DNA of 64,000 nucleotides from Acorus gramineus (taxonomy: Eukaryota; Streptophyta; Magnoliopsida; Acorales; Acoraceae), in NCBI GenBank assembly GCA_030737835.1, contig CM060848.1:17585309-17649308 (forward strand). Direction: 5' to 3'. The position numbers were made by a program, and so were the translations under genes. How positions within the stretch are numbered: the first letter of the stretch is position 1; every line of letters begins with the position of its first letter. The notes under the pieces are model-generated. The model searched no databases. It was not told where the DNA came from and saw nothing but the letters and a program-made list of their open reading frames with translations. Positions 12,120 to 23,873 of the stretch are shown here, in pieces.

Positions 12120-12905
12120 AAACATATCTAATACTATGATCATGCAGAGCTTCTGATAATCCCTGTATTTGTTTTCTCTGGGCATACTGGGCCAAAACCT
12201 CCGCTGGTTGAACCTGATCTCCATAAACTTTACAAAAGAGAATTTTGTGCCTGGTAGAATCACAATTCACAACTTCAAATGGACTATACTATCTGCTGTA
12301 ATGAAACTGGGCCATCCATCTATCTCTTAGCAAATTAATCAGTTCCTTCAAATCTGAACTGTTATGAATTTTGAATTTTGAGATGCAATTAATAAAAAAA
12401 AAATAAGCAAACAAATTAAAAAAAAAGACATAAAGAATTATGTGATCCAGTGCCTTTCAACTAAAATAACCAACTAATTTGACTCTATCCATACTGATGA
12501 AGGTGGCCTTAGATCATGTGGTGGTATAAGCTGCCAACCGGCCACAACAAAGTCACACTGCGAAAATAAATGATTTGTTGTTTCCCCTTTTGCTAAACAC
12601 ATGGGACAAGAGGTGTTCATATTCAATCCAATTTGGTGGAACTGGTATTCGCTATAGAGATTTCCATCTTTTTTAAGCTGAGATGTAGGCAATGGGTGAA
12701 GGAGGTTGTAAAGTTCCCTTGTAGAAGGTTTATGAGAACAACTACCCTCCCATGCCCAACGAGGATGTCTATCATGCGTTCTTTGTGGAACTGGTTGCCC
12801 CCAAACTATGAAGTTCGGATCCTCTTTGTGATAAAACCAATAGCAGTTAATCAGAGACTCTCACGTAAGTGGTGTAATTTTTTTTTTTTTTTTTTTGTCA
12901 CCTCT
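12120..12905 (-). mobile_element. LINE reverse transcriptase fragment (zf-RVT)
   Basis: On the minus strand from about 12830 to 12474 a frame reads WGQPVPQRTHDRHPRWAWEG, then LLHPLPTSQLKKDGN, then the zinc-binding segment CPMCLAKGETTNHLFSQC (C..C...H...C complete). This is typical of the region after the RT domain in plant L1-like elements. It is isolated, with no upstream RT and no poly-A tail identified, so it is a dead fragment between the duplicated PME flank and the Harbinger-like element. Confidence 0.65.
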
Positions 12906-13490
12906 TACTGATAAGAATTGTTTGAATTTTTTTTTCACTTTTTTAACAGCAAAGAAACCCCCTACGTGACAACCATTATTGGCTGCGAACCATAGAAGAT
13001 CCCAACACCATACCAATGCCCTTCTTTTATGACGTCAGACAAGCAGAATTCCAACCTAGCTTCATCCATATTAATAAAAGTTGGTATTTTGTTAAAAGTT
13101 GGTATAAAAATTAAACATGATAAACAGCAAACAATTGTTCTAATTTTAAATTAAAAATGAGAATATTTTATTATATCTAAATGATGATATAGAATTTCTC
13201 TACTTTTTATCTCAATGTTGATAAATATAAAAATGGAATAAAATTGATGGACTTTTAGGCTGCGTTTGGTTCGGCTGAATGCTGAATTTAAGTGTTGAAT
13301 TATTCAGTGCTTATTGTATAAGTGCTGAATGTTTTATGCAGAATACTGTTTGGTTTAGCGGAAAATATAAGTACTTATTTAAATAAGTGTGTTTGGTTCA
13401 CCACTTAATAGTAGTGCTTATTAGAAGGGTATTTTGGTCTATTTAATAAGTACTGAATGTTATTTTGATGTTTGATTGAATAATTAAAAA

Positions 13491-13790
13491 ACATGCTTAT
13501 TTTTGAACTATTTCAAAAATATGAATTTGTTCCTCGAAATATATGTCCCACTTTAGAGAGTGAATATTTCATAAACTTGAATATTTAAAAAACGTGCTTA
13601 TTTTTTAACTATTTGAAAAATATATTTGTTCCTCGAAATATATGTCCTACTTTAAAGAGTGAATATTTCATAAACGTGAAAATTTAAAAAACATGCTTAT
13701 TTTTTAACTATTTCAACAATATTGATTTGTTCCTCTAAATATATGTCCCACTTTTAAAGAGTGAATATTACACAAACTTAAACCCAATAG
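13491..13790. repeat. Tandem repeat, about 100 bp x 3
   Basis: Three units starting near 13491, 13591 and 13691, each with ACRTGCTTATTTTT, AACTATTT, TTTGTTCCTC, AAATATATGTCC and AGAGTGAATAT. Confidence 0.8.
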
Positions 13791-16429
13791 TAATCAGATG
13801 GCTACAAATCATTTCATTCTACAATTCAAGCACTGGTCATTTTATTTTTTTTCCTATCGATAAACATAGAAATACACTTCACCATATTATATCCAAACAT
13901 TAATAAAAATTCAAGCCATATAATGAAAACATGAAATTTACAAATCTATCAATGAATTTGATATCCTAAATCATAAATCACCATAATTGAATCACTTGGA
14001 AAGTCTCCCAATTATCACAAAACAATAGTGTCTCCAATAACAGTAGCATGTTATCATCATTTCTGATGTTCAAGAGTTGCATTAACAGAAGAGAACTAAA
14101 GATTTCAAAAAGCTACAGCAAAATTTATTAATCTCATGGGCTTCATCTTTTCCATTGTAATGCCAGAAATCATTATTTAAGTAGCAATCCATCAATCATG
14201 CAGTGTTCCCTGAATATCATCTTCTCTAAAAAGCTAGTACCTGAGTAAACACAACAGAAAAACCAATGTTATCAGAATCACATTATTTCATATGGTGTTA
14301 AAAATGGAAACACCCTCAATAAGAAATGATAGTTTCAGAACAGAAAACCATTGGTTTTATTACATTGGTTCAAACAGATCAATACCAGTAAACAAAGAGA
14401 AACTTCAATAACGTTGAAAATGACAAGGTCTTACAAATGAGACCGAGACCTGGGAATCGATCAGACCGTTGAAAATGAGCTGTTGGATGAGATGAGAATG
14501 TCATTTTTTTTCCTTGTTGGGATGCATGTCATTGAGAAATAGTTCTACATGTGCTGCCTAACAAAGACTGGAAGCTGTTTCTGTAAGCAATACAGCAATG
14601 TTCAAGAGTCAAAATCCAGATCTTTCACACCTCACATGCCTATCATGCTAGACATTTTTTGGGAGGGAGAACTTTTGTATAGAATTGAACAATTCATGAA
14701 TTAAACTGAGCAACTCATAAATTATATTGAACCATTCATAAATCAAACTGCATAATGTAACAAGCAATTGAACTTTTTTTGTAGCACTAAATTGAATTGA
14801 ACAATTTTTACATTAAACTGAAAACCTTGGGTCGAACTGAACTTATGTAAATGTTAAAAATTGATCTGAACAATTTATGAAATGAACTGAAGAAACCATT
14901 CCTATTATCTTCCCCTTAATTTAATGTATCACATGCGTAGCATGTGAGTTGTCCTTATCTGAACCCCCTAAAAAACAGGGAGAACAGTTGTCAAGTCCAT
15001 GTCTACTTAAAACATGGATTCTAAATCTTAAAAATACTGTTATGGCTGGTTGATGTTAAAGTCATCACTGCTATTAAGTTACAACTTTGAAAAATAGCAC
15101 TTACGAAGTCTTCATTGTTTCCAAACCTCACATTGCTATCACAACTCCATCTGATTCTCTTCAATTAAATCATCAAAGGTTTAAAAACAACACATAAAAC
15201 CAGTGTCTAAAAATAACAGTTAAGTGCATGAGTTCCTCACTAGTTCATGTTCACAGTACCCCATCAGAAAGTTTATGCCAATAAAAGCAATGATTAAAAG
15301 GTTATGATAAATACCTGAATATATCTTATGTTATAAAACTTTAAGGACCAACAATTACTGACCCAACACCTAAACCTTTTGACAAGCAGACCTGTATTCT
15401 TCAAAGACAAAACAAGAAAATTTAATCAAACTGTTCATCATTGTAGGATTACCATTCACAAAAGAAACATTAAATATGCATGCCCCATCTATGTAACTTA
15501 AACCCATGTTTCTTGTCAATTTCTTATTTTATCCTACTCTGTCTGTGTATTCCACAGAAATGCATCTACCCCCACAACTACAGCAACTATGAAGGCATTG
15601 AGCATTAACCAACAACCAACATATATGACATGAAGTTGAGTTGATTCTGTAATATATAGTACATAAAAGAAATATCACTGTCCAGTCCTTGATAGTCTGC
15701 ATATATTACTTTGCTATAGAAAAAACTGGAATCATCATCAATGGGCAATGTGCATAGCATAAATGACAAGCTGTAGTCCTATATAATGAAAGATGGTAAA
15801 ATTTTCTTTGGTAAACATGACTTACATTTGTTTTTTCTGTTCTCCATGTGAGAGTCACAGTAATTTTTTTTTTAAACTGTTTCGATTGGTAACAACATTA
15901 TAGTTTGTTGAATCAATCTATAAATCTATATTCTAACATATTATGGGACCCAGTTGAGTTCTCTTTTCAAAAATAGTTTCTCTAAATTATTACAGATCTA
16001 GTTCAGAGAGTAAATTTAGGTGTTTGTGTTTTGTGGAACTGGTTTGCAGTATGGGAGAGTACCATGCCATTAGACGTTCTTATAAGTTAATTCAAACCTT
16101 CATTGAATTCAAGACAAGTCAAGGTCTCTGTAAAATAATATAAAAATCCACATCTAATGGAGACACATACCATGTGCAGAGCAGAACATTCAGATAACTA
16201 AAAAAAAAAATCCCTGAAATCTCTCCTTACTGACCATTGACAAATTAAATATGAGCCGCGACCTCTTACTATCAAGGACAAATTAAATATGAAATCTCTC
16301 CCTGAAATCTATCCTTACTGGTTTTACTACCTTTTGGTCAGAGATTGGAGGTCGAAACGTCGGAGGGTGGAGGTCAGAGGGACTGGTCCGCAACAGAGGA
16401 GGTGGGTCCGCGACCGAGGAGGAGGTCCG

Positions 16430-16680
16430 CGAAGATAGAGAGGCCGGTCCGTGACCGAGGAGGGGTTGTTTGATGTCGGGAGGAGGTGTCGCGAAGGTGG
16501 AGGGGCCGGGCCGTGACCGAGGAGGTTGCTTGGTGTCGGGAGGAGGTGTCGCGAAGGTGGAGGGGCCGGGCCGTGACCGAGGAGGGGTTGCTTGGTGTCG
16601 GGAGGAGGTGCCGTGAAGGTGGAGGGGCCGGGCCGTGACCGAGGAGTGGTTGTCCGCGACCGAGGAGGAGGTCCGCCGTT
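16430..16680. repeat. GC-rich minisatellite, about 61 bp x 4
   Basis: GGCCGGKCCGTGACCGAGGA recurs at 16442, 16504, 16564 and 16626, with TTGCTTGGTGTCGGGAGGAG between copies. It is strongly GC-rich inside an AT-rich element. Read on the minus strand it is followed by AAACCCTAACGG-type DNA and a TC-rich tract, like a 5' UTR, but no protein is encoded. Confidence 0.8.
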
Positions 16681-17077
16681 AGGGTTTGTGAGGGGTCTTT
16701 GGTTTCGACGAGGAGAAGAAAAAAAAAAAGCCCGAGGAGAGAGAGAGAGGAGGTGAAATGGGATTATATAGGACTTGTAAATAAATCAAAGTAGTGGGGG
16801 TAGGATAGTCTTTTCACGTTGGGACAAAACAACATAATGCGGAGGCGGAAAAAAAAAGTGACATTGAATGAGCTGAAAAATTCAGGGTTTATATACCAAA
16901 AGAGGATAAATTTCAGCAGTTAATTGGGCCTCAACCAAACAGACTTGCAACACAGAAGTGCTGAAAAATTCTGAATTAAGTCTAATAAGTGCTGAATTTC
17001 AGCCGAACCAAACGCAGCCTTAATCTTTTAAAATTAGGATAAATTATTATCAAAACATTAACCGCTTATCAAAATAA

Positions 17078-18039
17078 CTCTTCTCCTTTTGGATAGAGAA
17101 TATGACTTATTCTTGGGTATACAGTTATTCTGGAATAAGTTAGTATAAATAATGATAAAGTGATTTTTTGTTTGGTTGTGTTTTGAATTATTCTCGTTGA
17201 GAAACGTAATAATAAATTTTTTATTGTTTGGATAATATGTGAATAAAGTGTGGATAAAGATTTATAAAAGGTGAAAAAAAAGTGAGACTTGATTTAGTGA
17301 TTTAGAGGTGGTGACAGTTGATTTGACAGTGGGTCCACATATTTTTTTGGTGGAATAACCTGGAATAACTTTAATTCCAGGGGTTGGTTGGAATCCATAT
17401 ACACTTTATACCCGTTTATAATGACATAGTTTTATTGGAGATGCCATCGCAGAAGTCAACAATAAATAAGAGATCAAACACAAGAATGAAACATCACATC
17501 ACGCGAAGAACACGAGAAATACGTAGTTCGGCCTAGGCCTACATCCACAAGGTAAAAAACAGACAGTCCACTTTGATAATTGAGATACTAGAAAAGACTC
17601 ACAAACTCTCTCATAGAGTTACTCTCTTTTAGAACCTCTCAAACTCTCGCTTAGTATTTCTATATTGTATAATGTCTACCTAATCTTACCATGAAACCCT
17701 AGAAGATATTTATAGGGATAAATAATTTTCTCCCCAAGTAGTCTCCAATTAACAAACAAATATTATTCTCATTAATTATGAGATATTCACTCTCCTAATT
17801 AACAAACAAATATTGTTTTTATTTTAGGAGATTCACTTTAAATATTAATTAAGATCAAATCTTAAATAATATTCTGCTTAAACTAATATGGTTTCATCAT
17901 AATCATCCGATGTGATACATTGGATCGAGACATAATCCCAACAAGTTTATCCATGGGTATTCCTTGCATCCAAACAATAAAAAAATATTTATTCTGTTTT
18001 ATTATCACTTATTCCCTGGCTATTCGATATCCAAAAGGG
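17078..18039. mobile_element. TIR MITE related to 3331-3721, split by an insertion
   Basis: The ends CTCCTTTTGGATA and TATCCAAAAGGGG are inverted. The interior (TTTTTTGTTTGGTTGTGTTT, CGTTGAGAAACGT) resembles the PME1 intron 1 MITE. Bases 17420-17944 are a later insertion; removing them rejoins ATACCC-GTTTAT-CCATGGG. Confidence 0.5.
17420..17944. mobile_element. Nested solo-LTR-like insertion, 525 bp
   Basis: Flanked by GTTTAT on both sides (17414-17419 and 17945-17950). The interior has the LTR-like string AATACGTAGTTCGGCCTAGG, CCTACATCCAC and a TATTTATAGGG box, and it ends AATCCCAACAA. Canonical TG...CA termini are not exactly at the repeat edges, so the class is tentative. Confidence 0.45.
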
Positions 18040-18540
18040 GCTAGAGTATCCATGAACATAATTGCTTCCCAGCATAATTGATCATCTTTTAATTGAATAG
18101 AATCATGATAATTGAATGAATAACTTCGTTACATGCAGTTTTCTATGCATCATTAATTATATTGCAGACCTAACATTGATAAATCTTTATAACCTTTTGT
18201 TATTGATTTTGAATAAATATAAGCTCCTATGCGTGGATATATTCAAATGAGTATCTATATATTCTTGGAGCCGAATATTTATACGGATATCTGCATGGTT
18301 ATCCTGCCATGGGAGGGGAGGAGGTTCTAAATTAGAAAATGTGTAAATATTATATTACAATTCTTAATCTAATTTTAGGTCGACTTATGAGGATATTACT
18401 ATAATTTGCAAGATAGGTGTGTATGAAAGAGATTTTCTTCATTATATATATGTGTAGTTCTTTTAACTTTTTTTATGAGCATGTGTTTCAACTGTGTGGG
18501 AGAACACCACACCTTTTTATGAGATTAGTCTAGGTGCAAG
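18040..18540. other. Intergenic, no gene
   Basis: AT-rich sequence between the nested MITE and the 95-bp tandem repeat. Nothing recognisable was found. Confidence 0.4.
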
Positions 18541-18543
18541 AAT

Positions 18544-18840
18544 AGTAAAATATATACTATTATAAAAATTAAATTTTATATCCAATTTAAATTAATATAT
18601 TTTTTTTTTATAAAAATATTTTAAAACATATATTATACTAGTAAAATATATTATTATAAAAATTAAATTTTATATCCAATTTAAATTAATATATTTTTTT
18701 TTATAAAAATATTTTAAAACATATATTATACTAGTAAAATATATACTATTATAAAAATTAAATTTTATATCCAATTTAAATTAATATATTTTTTTTTATA
18801 AAAATATTTTAAAACATATATTATACTAGTAAAATATATA
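18544..18840. repeat. Tandem repeat, about 95 bp x 3
   Basis: CTAGTAAAATATAT... units start near 18544, 18641, 18734 and (partial) 18829, each with ATTATAAAAATTAAATTTTA, CCAATTTAAATTAATATA and AAAATATTTTAAAACATATA. The paralogous flank of PME2 has a single diverged unit at 6555-6670. Confidence 0.85.
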
Positions 18841-19100
18841 CTGCAACATGGCAATATATACGCGGGTCATCTCCATGTTAGAACTTTTCTAATATTTCAA
18901 GGAGCAGCATGTATGATGTAATTATGTGTGGCCCTACCAAATAAAATAAAAAAAGAAAAACTTTCAAATTGGTTGAAAAACAAAACATTCATAGATCGAT
19001 GGAGAGGAGATACAAACACAAACCAACCACAAATCATCACAAATCAAAATTACATGCAGAACCTAATCAAGGATGTAACAGGGAGTCAGACGTCCTCCTC

Positions 19101-20635
19101 CTAAGGCTGTTGTATGATCCACAGGCGGCCTTCGTTGAAGTCTCCAGCGAACAATGACACATCGATCCCGCTCAGCGTCCTCTCCCAGCTAACGCGATGC
19201 GATTTGTCGCTCCCCTGCCCAAAACAATCTTGCTCCGTGAAGAATAGGGTATTCCTGCAAATTAGTCTCACATTCAGAAAAAAAATCTAATAATCACAAC
19301 TCGATTGTTAGAACTCAATTCGAAGACTTACACAGTGTCTTTCTCGTTCCAGGCATCCCAACCAACAGGTGCGATGGACACGTTGAATTGGGATTTGTAG
19401 AACACAACTCTCGCGTGTGAACCCCATGCCCTACCAAGATAGGTGGGGCCGGTGCCGGTGACGATGCAGTACTTGAACACGTAGCCGCCCGTGTCGCTGT
19501 CACTTCCCCTGCCTTGCGCGGTCAGGTACCCGCCTCCCCAATCGCCCGCCGTCGAGTGCAGATGGCATCGCTGTGATTGCCCGAAAAAGACTGTTAGTCA
19601 GCTTTGGTTGGGGGAATTGCATAATGTGTGAGAGATTGGTTGTTATTTTACTTCGAACACGGTCTTCGCGAAGCCGAAGATGAAGTCCATGGCGCCCTCT
19701 ATGTAGCAGTCACGGTAGTAATGGCGGCCGTTGCCGTCGAAGAGCGTGTCCTGGACGCCTACGAAACCGCAGTTGTAGAACGAGGCCATGTCCCCGTTCA
19801 CCACCGCCGCCACCGCTTGGGTCATGGGTTGCTTCTGTCCTCCCAAGTTATACCCATTCTATGTATAGATCAAAACAAAGCTCTTTGTCAGGTTTGGTTT
19901 TTTTTTTTTTTTAAAAATCTAACAAAAAAGTATGTTTTGTAAGACTGCTTTCCAACCGTGTTTGAAATGTAGTCACACGCACTTTGAAAGTGATATATTT
20001 GGCGACAAAGTTGTCCGCTTGCACGGTGAAGGTGGCGCTCGTCTCCGTGTTAAAGTTGGGGATCGCGTGGCTTTCACCCAGCTCGAAAAGGCCATTCGTA
20101 GCGTAGTCGCTCCACTCGATTATCGTCGACTGGGATCCTTCACCTTCCAGTAATATAAATGGCTTGGCTGGGGGTATCTTCACCTTCTCCCTGCGAACAC
20201 AATGTTCAACTCACGCACTTAGTTATTCATGTAGTCTTAATTGAGTTTTTAAAATCTTTAACCAAATAAAAACAGAGGTTAGGCAAGTGTACATTGATTA
20301 GAGAATATTCCTTTCAGAGAAACTTAAATACGTTAAAGATTATAAGCGTGGTTGAACTTAATATTTTTTATATATGCAAAATTGACTAAAACTCATCTCA
20401 ATATTCACACGAAAAGGTTTTACCTGTACAGACCACGCTTGACAAGGATCTGGTACCACTTATCGTTGTTGTCTGGAACGGCGTTAATAGCTTCCTGGAT
20501 GGTCTTGTACTGCCCAGAGCCATTGAGATCGACAACATATGTCACCGCAATCGATGCATTGGCGCCGTCGACCGACGCACCGTGAGAGACGACTGATAGG
20601 AAGATTAAGAGGAGCTGGAGTGGGAGGAGCAACAT
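19101..20635 (-). CDS. Pectinesterase (short secreted type), copy PME3, intact
   Basis: Five exons on the minus strand: 20635-20424, 20190-19983, 19858-19652, 19570-19332, 19254-19101; GT-AG introns, 1,020 coding bases, 339 aa. Residues 1-25 are a signal peptide (MLLLPLQLLLIFLSVVSHG...). Conserved motifs: GLYRE at the exon 1/2 junction, QAV (Q154), QDTL (Q176, D177), DFIFG (D198, preceded by AM instead of the usual V), LGRAW (R256, W258). It acts on cell-wall homogalacturonan. Exon borders equal those of PME2, and the protein is far closer to PME2 than to PME1. The C-terminus reads WIIQQP where PME2 has WIPQQP. The upstream in-frame ATG at 20722 lies above the TATA box and was not used. It is one of two apparently functional genes in the cluster. 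Confidence 0.9.
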
Positions 20636-20702
20636 TATTTTGTACAGGACTTGATTGAGATTTTTTCTTTTGTGATTTAGCAAAATTAAGAGATGTGTTG
20701 GT

Positions 20703-20710
20703 CTTATATA
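20703..20710 (-). promoter_or_regulatory. Putative TATA box of PME3
   Basis: TATATAAG on the minus strand, 68 bp upstream of the ATG and conserved with PME2. Confidence 0.6.
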
Positions 20711-21170
20711 GAGACTAAACATTGCCTAATTATTCATAAAAATCGAATTCAAACAATGAGAAAGCATGTGTTTGATTCAACTTGGTTTCCTTTCTGGATG
20801 TAAGGAAAGTTTCATTGACATATTGAGAAGATTATAATTATATCATGATTATAGCAATTAAAGATTGACAAAGACTGGTAATGCTAAAGGTGGTTAAATT
20901 TTGTGAATTGAATGTGTGATTGCGTAAAGATCATCTGCTATGTTTGTCGATTTTGATTTATTAATTCTAACTATATTTGAAAACCGGCCCCATTATAGAT
21001 GGTTTTAATTGCAATCATTTTATATGTTATTATTATTACATATTAATAACATACCTACAGCACGTTGTGGATGGGTGTCTCTCTGGTTTGGAAACAAACT
21101 TAAATTTATGATATGATTTGTCTGAACGGGGGGGAGATTACAATCAATGTGCATAATTTAATCAATCAAT
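20711..21170. other. Duplicated PME upstream flank
   Basis: Matches 9504-9798 and 10890-11020 upstream of PME2 (TTGCCTAATTATTCA, TTTCATTGACATATTGAGAA, TAGATGGT-TTAA-TGCAA-CATT). It gives the right limit of the duplicated block; similarity ends near 21170. Confidence 0.6.
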
Positions 21171-22083
21171 CATGCTAATTTTTATCCCAAAGAAATTCAA
21201 AAAATATTTTGACAAAGGACAAATTTCAAGAGGGTTATAGTTATGTAGAAAATATAATTAATTAGCGTCAATAAGCTATTATATATAATGTCTGAATGGT
21301 TACACATGGAGAGTACATAATCTCAAATTGCACATATTGGAAAAACACAATATAAATGAATAACAATCCAACGGAAAATCATGTATTGTACCTTCTCAGC
21401 CTTTTATTATCATCTTTGCCCTCTGGTAATCTTATCTCTGGCTCTCTCCCTCTCTCTCTCTCTCAGTTTTTTTGAGAGAATTGTAGACAATTTCTATTTC
21501 GATCCAAAACAATAATAAAAAAGATATGTAAAATAATACAAAACATTCAAGAATCAACAAGGGTGGAGAAGGAGATGCTTCGCGTTGATCAAAAACCCTA
21601 GAAAAGGTTTCTATTAGGCTCTCCCAGGTTGTGTTGCTGATGATTCCAGATGCATAATCTCGTATCAGTGTTCGAGTTTTATAAATCACAAGACATATGA
21701 ACATGAAAATGAAATGACGTGAAATAGAAAAAAAAACTTACATTTTCAAAACATCCAATTAAATTTTTTAGGATTTTTTTTTAATAAAAATAAACATTGT
21801 TATTAAATAAAATGTAATAACAACGATTGAAAAGGAGGTGAGAGGAATAGAATAATAAAACAATGAATAAATAAAAAAAGCTATAAGAAAATCACATTCC
21901 CAACAAGAAGACATGAAGCACAATCTAGGTGGACGGGAGCTGCTCGATTCCCCCAAGGCCGAACTTTACTCCTCCAAACCATATAACAAGGATCTCTTGT
22001 TAATCAGAATTGCATACCCTTCTTAAAAAAGAACAAACTAGTTTAAAGAAATGTACTTTTATATATATATATATATATATATA
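21171..22083. other. Intergenic, no gene; (CT)n tract and (TA)n border
   Basis: Contains a (CT)n tract at about 21441-21464 and ends in (TA)n at 22061-22083, into which the foldback structure is set. No coding signal was recognised. Confidence 0.5.
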
Positions 22084-23873
22084 GGGAATTGATTACCTGC
22101 GGTCGTGCGGTCGTCAGGTCCATCGTGCGCCCGCACTCTTAGTCGTCCGATCGGTGCTCTCTCGATCGGACGGCTAATGACTGTTTTAAAAAAAAAAAAA
22201 TCAAACCGGGTGAAACCGGTTGCCTTCTCTCTCTCCTCTCATTTTTCTCTTCTTCTCTTCGACACAACAGAGCTTCTCTTCGACCCAACAGAGGAAAAAA
22301 AAAAATGGAGGGAGCACCACCTACTGCGGCCTCATCCGCTCGGCCACCCCCACCCCTCCCCGTTCTCAACGACCACCGGCCACCCCTACCTCTCCCCGTG
22401 CTCGACGGTAGGTTTTTATCTGGCTTTTTTTCAGATCTAGGGTTTTATTTTCAGATTTATTTTGGGTCTAGGTTTTTATTTGATTTTTTTCAGTGACCAC
22501 CGGCCACCCCTACCTCTCCCCGTGCTCGACGGTAGGTTTTTATCTGGCTTTTTTTCAGATCTAGGGTTTTATTTTCAGATTTATTTTGGGTCTAGGTTTT
22601 TATTTGATTTTTTTCAGTCATAGGCTTTTCTTTTCAGATTTATTTTGAAATCTAGGTTTTTGTATGATTTTGGGTCAGATCTAGGGTTTTCTTTTCATAT
22701 TTATTTTGGGTCTAGGTTTTTATTTAATTTTTTTCAGTCATAGTTTTTTTTTTTCAGATTTATTTTGAAATCTAGGTTTTTATCTGATTTTTTTTCAGTT
22801 ATAAGGTTTTTTTCATATTCTTTCATGATCTAGAGTTCTCTTTTCAGATTTGTTTTACTTTGTATATGCTTATTGAGGAAGGCATTTGAAGCAAAAAAAA
22901 AAAAAAAAAATTGATAGATGAAGCCGGTGGTAGATGAGGAGATCGGTAGCAGCACACCCTGACATTATTTAGAAATAGGTGTAAGTGCATACTATACACA
23001 TTGGATTACTGTGACTGATAATCTGAATTGAAGCATGAAAAGTACTGTTAAGGGATTGTTTATGCAAGAAATAGAATGAATAGATTGATTTGTTTTTCAC
23101 CCCATCAGTAGTTGAAATCCTACTGAAATTAGAATTGTTGGTTATGGATAGAACAAATAAAAATTTACAGAGTAAGTTTTTTGTTATTTGTGAGATTTTG
23201 GAAGGATTATATGATGAATGTCATATTGATATTGATGGTGTACTTGTTGCCTGGGTAATTTAAATTTTAATCGAACAGTGGTTATTAAGGTATCATTTAG
23301 GCATACATTATCATGCAAAGTCCTGATTTTGATGTCTCAGGCTTTTGGATAACTAGTTTGTATCGATTCAGATTCTATTTTTATCCAAAACTGGAGTAGG
23401 TGTGACATCTTCCTATTACTCATGTGACAGAGAATGAACATGTCATGCCTATGGCATCATGGGGAAGAAGAATTTGTGGATGGACTTCCTCGGATCATGC
23501 TTGCATGTTCATATGTATGTTACATTATAAATGTCACTGCAATTTTCTTCTTCTTTTTTAACTGAATATGTTTAAATCATTTTGAATTGTGGGTTGCAAA
23601 TTGTGGATGCATGGCGATATGTAGATAACCCTGTGTAGATTGCTTAGGCACCTTAATGTAATCAATATTAGTGGGTGTGTTGTTCATGAAATGTATGTTT
23701 ATTTTTTGTTTGCAATGAAAATGTTACTACTCTAATTCTATGAAATGTATGAGCATTTGAATCACATTTGGTCTTTATATTTCAGTTAAAATGTTTAATG
23801 GATTATCAGTCCCTCCTATTCTTCTTTATTAATATGAGCTGGCAGATTTGGTTGAATTGGAATCATGCTGTCT
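22084..23873 (+). repeat. Foldback left arm
   Basis: Starts with a GC-rich segment (GCGGTCGTGCGGTCGTCAGG, paired CGATCGGACGGCTA), a TC-rich leader, then a short open frame from the ATG at 22305 (MEGAPPTAASSARPPPPLP...) that runs into a plausible splice donor GACG/GTAGGT near 22409. This resembles a 5' UTR plus first exon, without any identifiable remainder. A 124-bp tandem duplication lies at 22371-22618. T-rich TCTAGGTTTTTAT repeats follow. Confidence 0.8.
22371..22618. repeat. 124-bp tandem duplication inside the left arm
   Basis: GACCACCGGCCACCCCTACC starts at both 22371 and 22495, followed by the same donor-like GACGGTAGGTTTTTATCTGG. The mirror image is present in the right arm (27639-27886), so the duplication existed before one arm was copied into the other. 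Confidence 0.85.

Larger units (their letters stand above)
13258..17019. mobile_element. PIF/Harbinger-type TIR element, 3.76 kb, non-coding
   Basis: The left end GGCTGCGTTTGGTTCGGCTG and the right end CAGCCGAACCAAACGCAGCC are perfect inverted repeats. TTA flanks both sides (13255-13257 and 17020-17022), the 3-bp target duplication of PIF/Harbinger elements. Sub-terminal regions share AAGTGCTGAA motifs in inverted orientation. No open frame of even 60 codons was found inside, and no DDE transposase or Myb-like protein, so it is a large non-autonomous or decayed derivative. It contains a 100-bp tandem repeat at the left and a GC-rich minisatellite at the right (separate entries); the remainder (13800-16300) is AT-rich and unidentified. 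Confidence 0.8.

Noticed and set aside
12633-12911. Plus-strand 92-codon frame
   Set aside because: Antisense of the LINE zinc-finger fragment, ending in a T-run.
20636-20722. Upstream in-frame ATG for PME3 (and 9515 for PME2)
   Set aside because: It lies upstream of the TATA box, so it is unlikely to be transcribed.
22105-22440. 111-codon frame at the foldback ends (also 27817-28152)
   Set aside because: Runs through the GC-rich terminus and homopolymers; low complexity and no domain.
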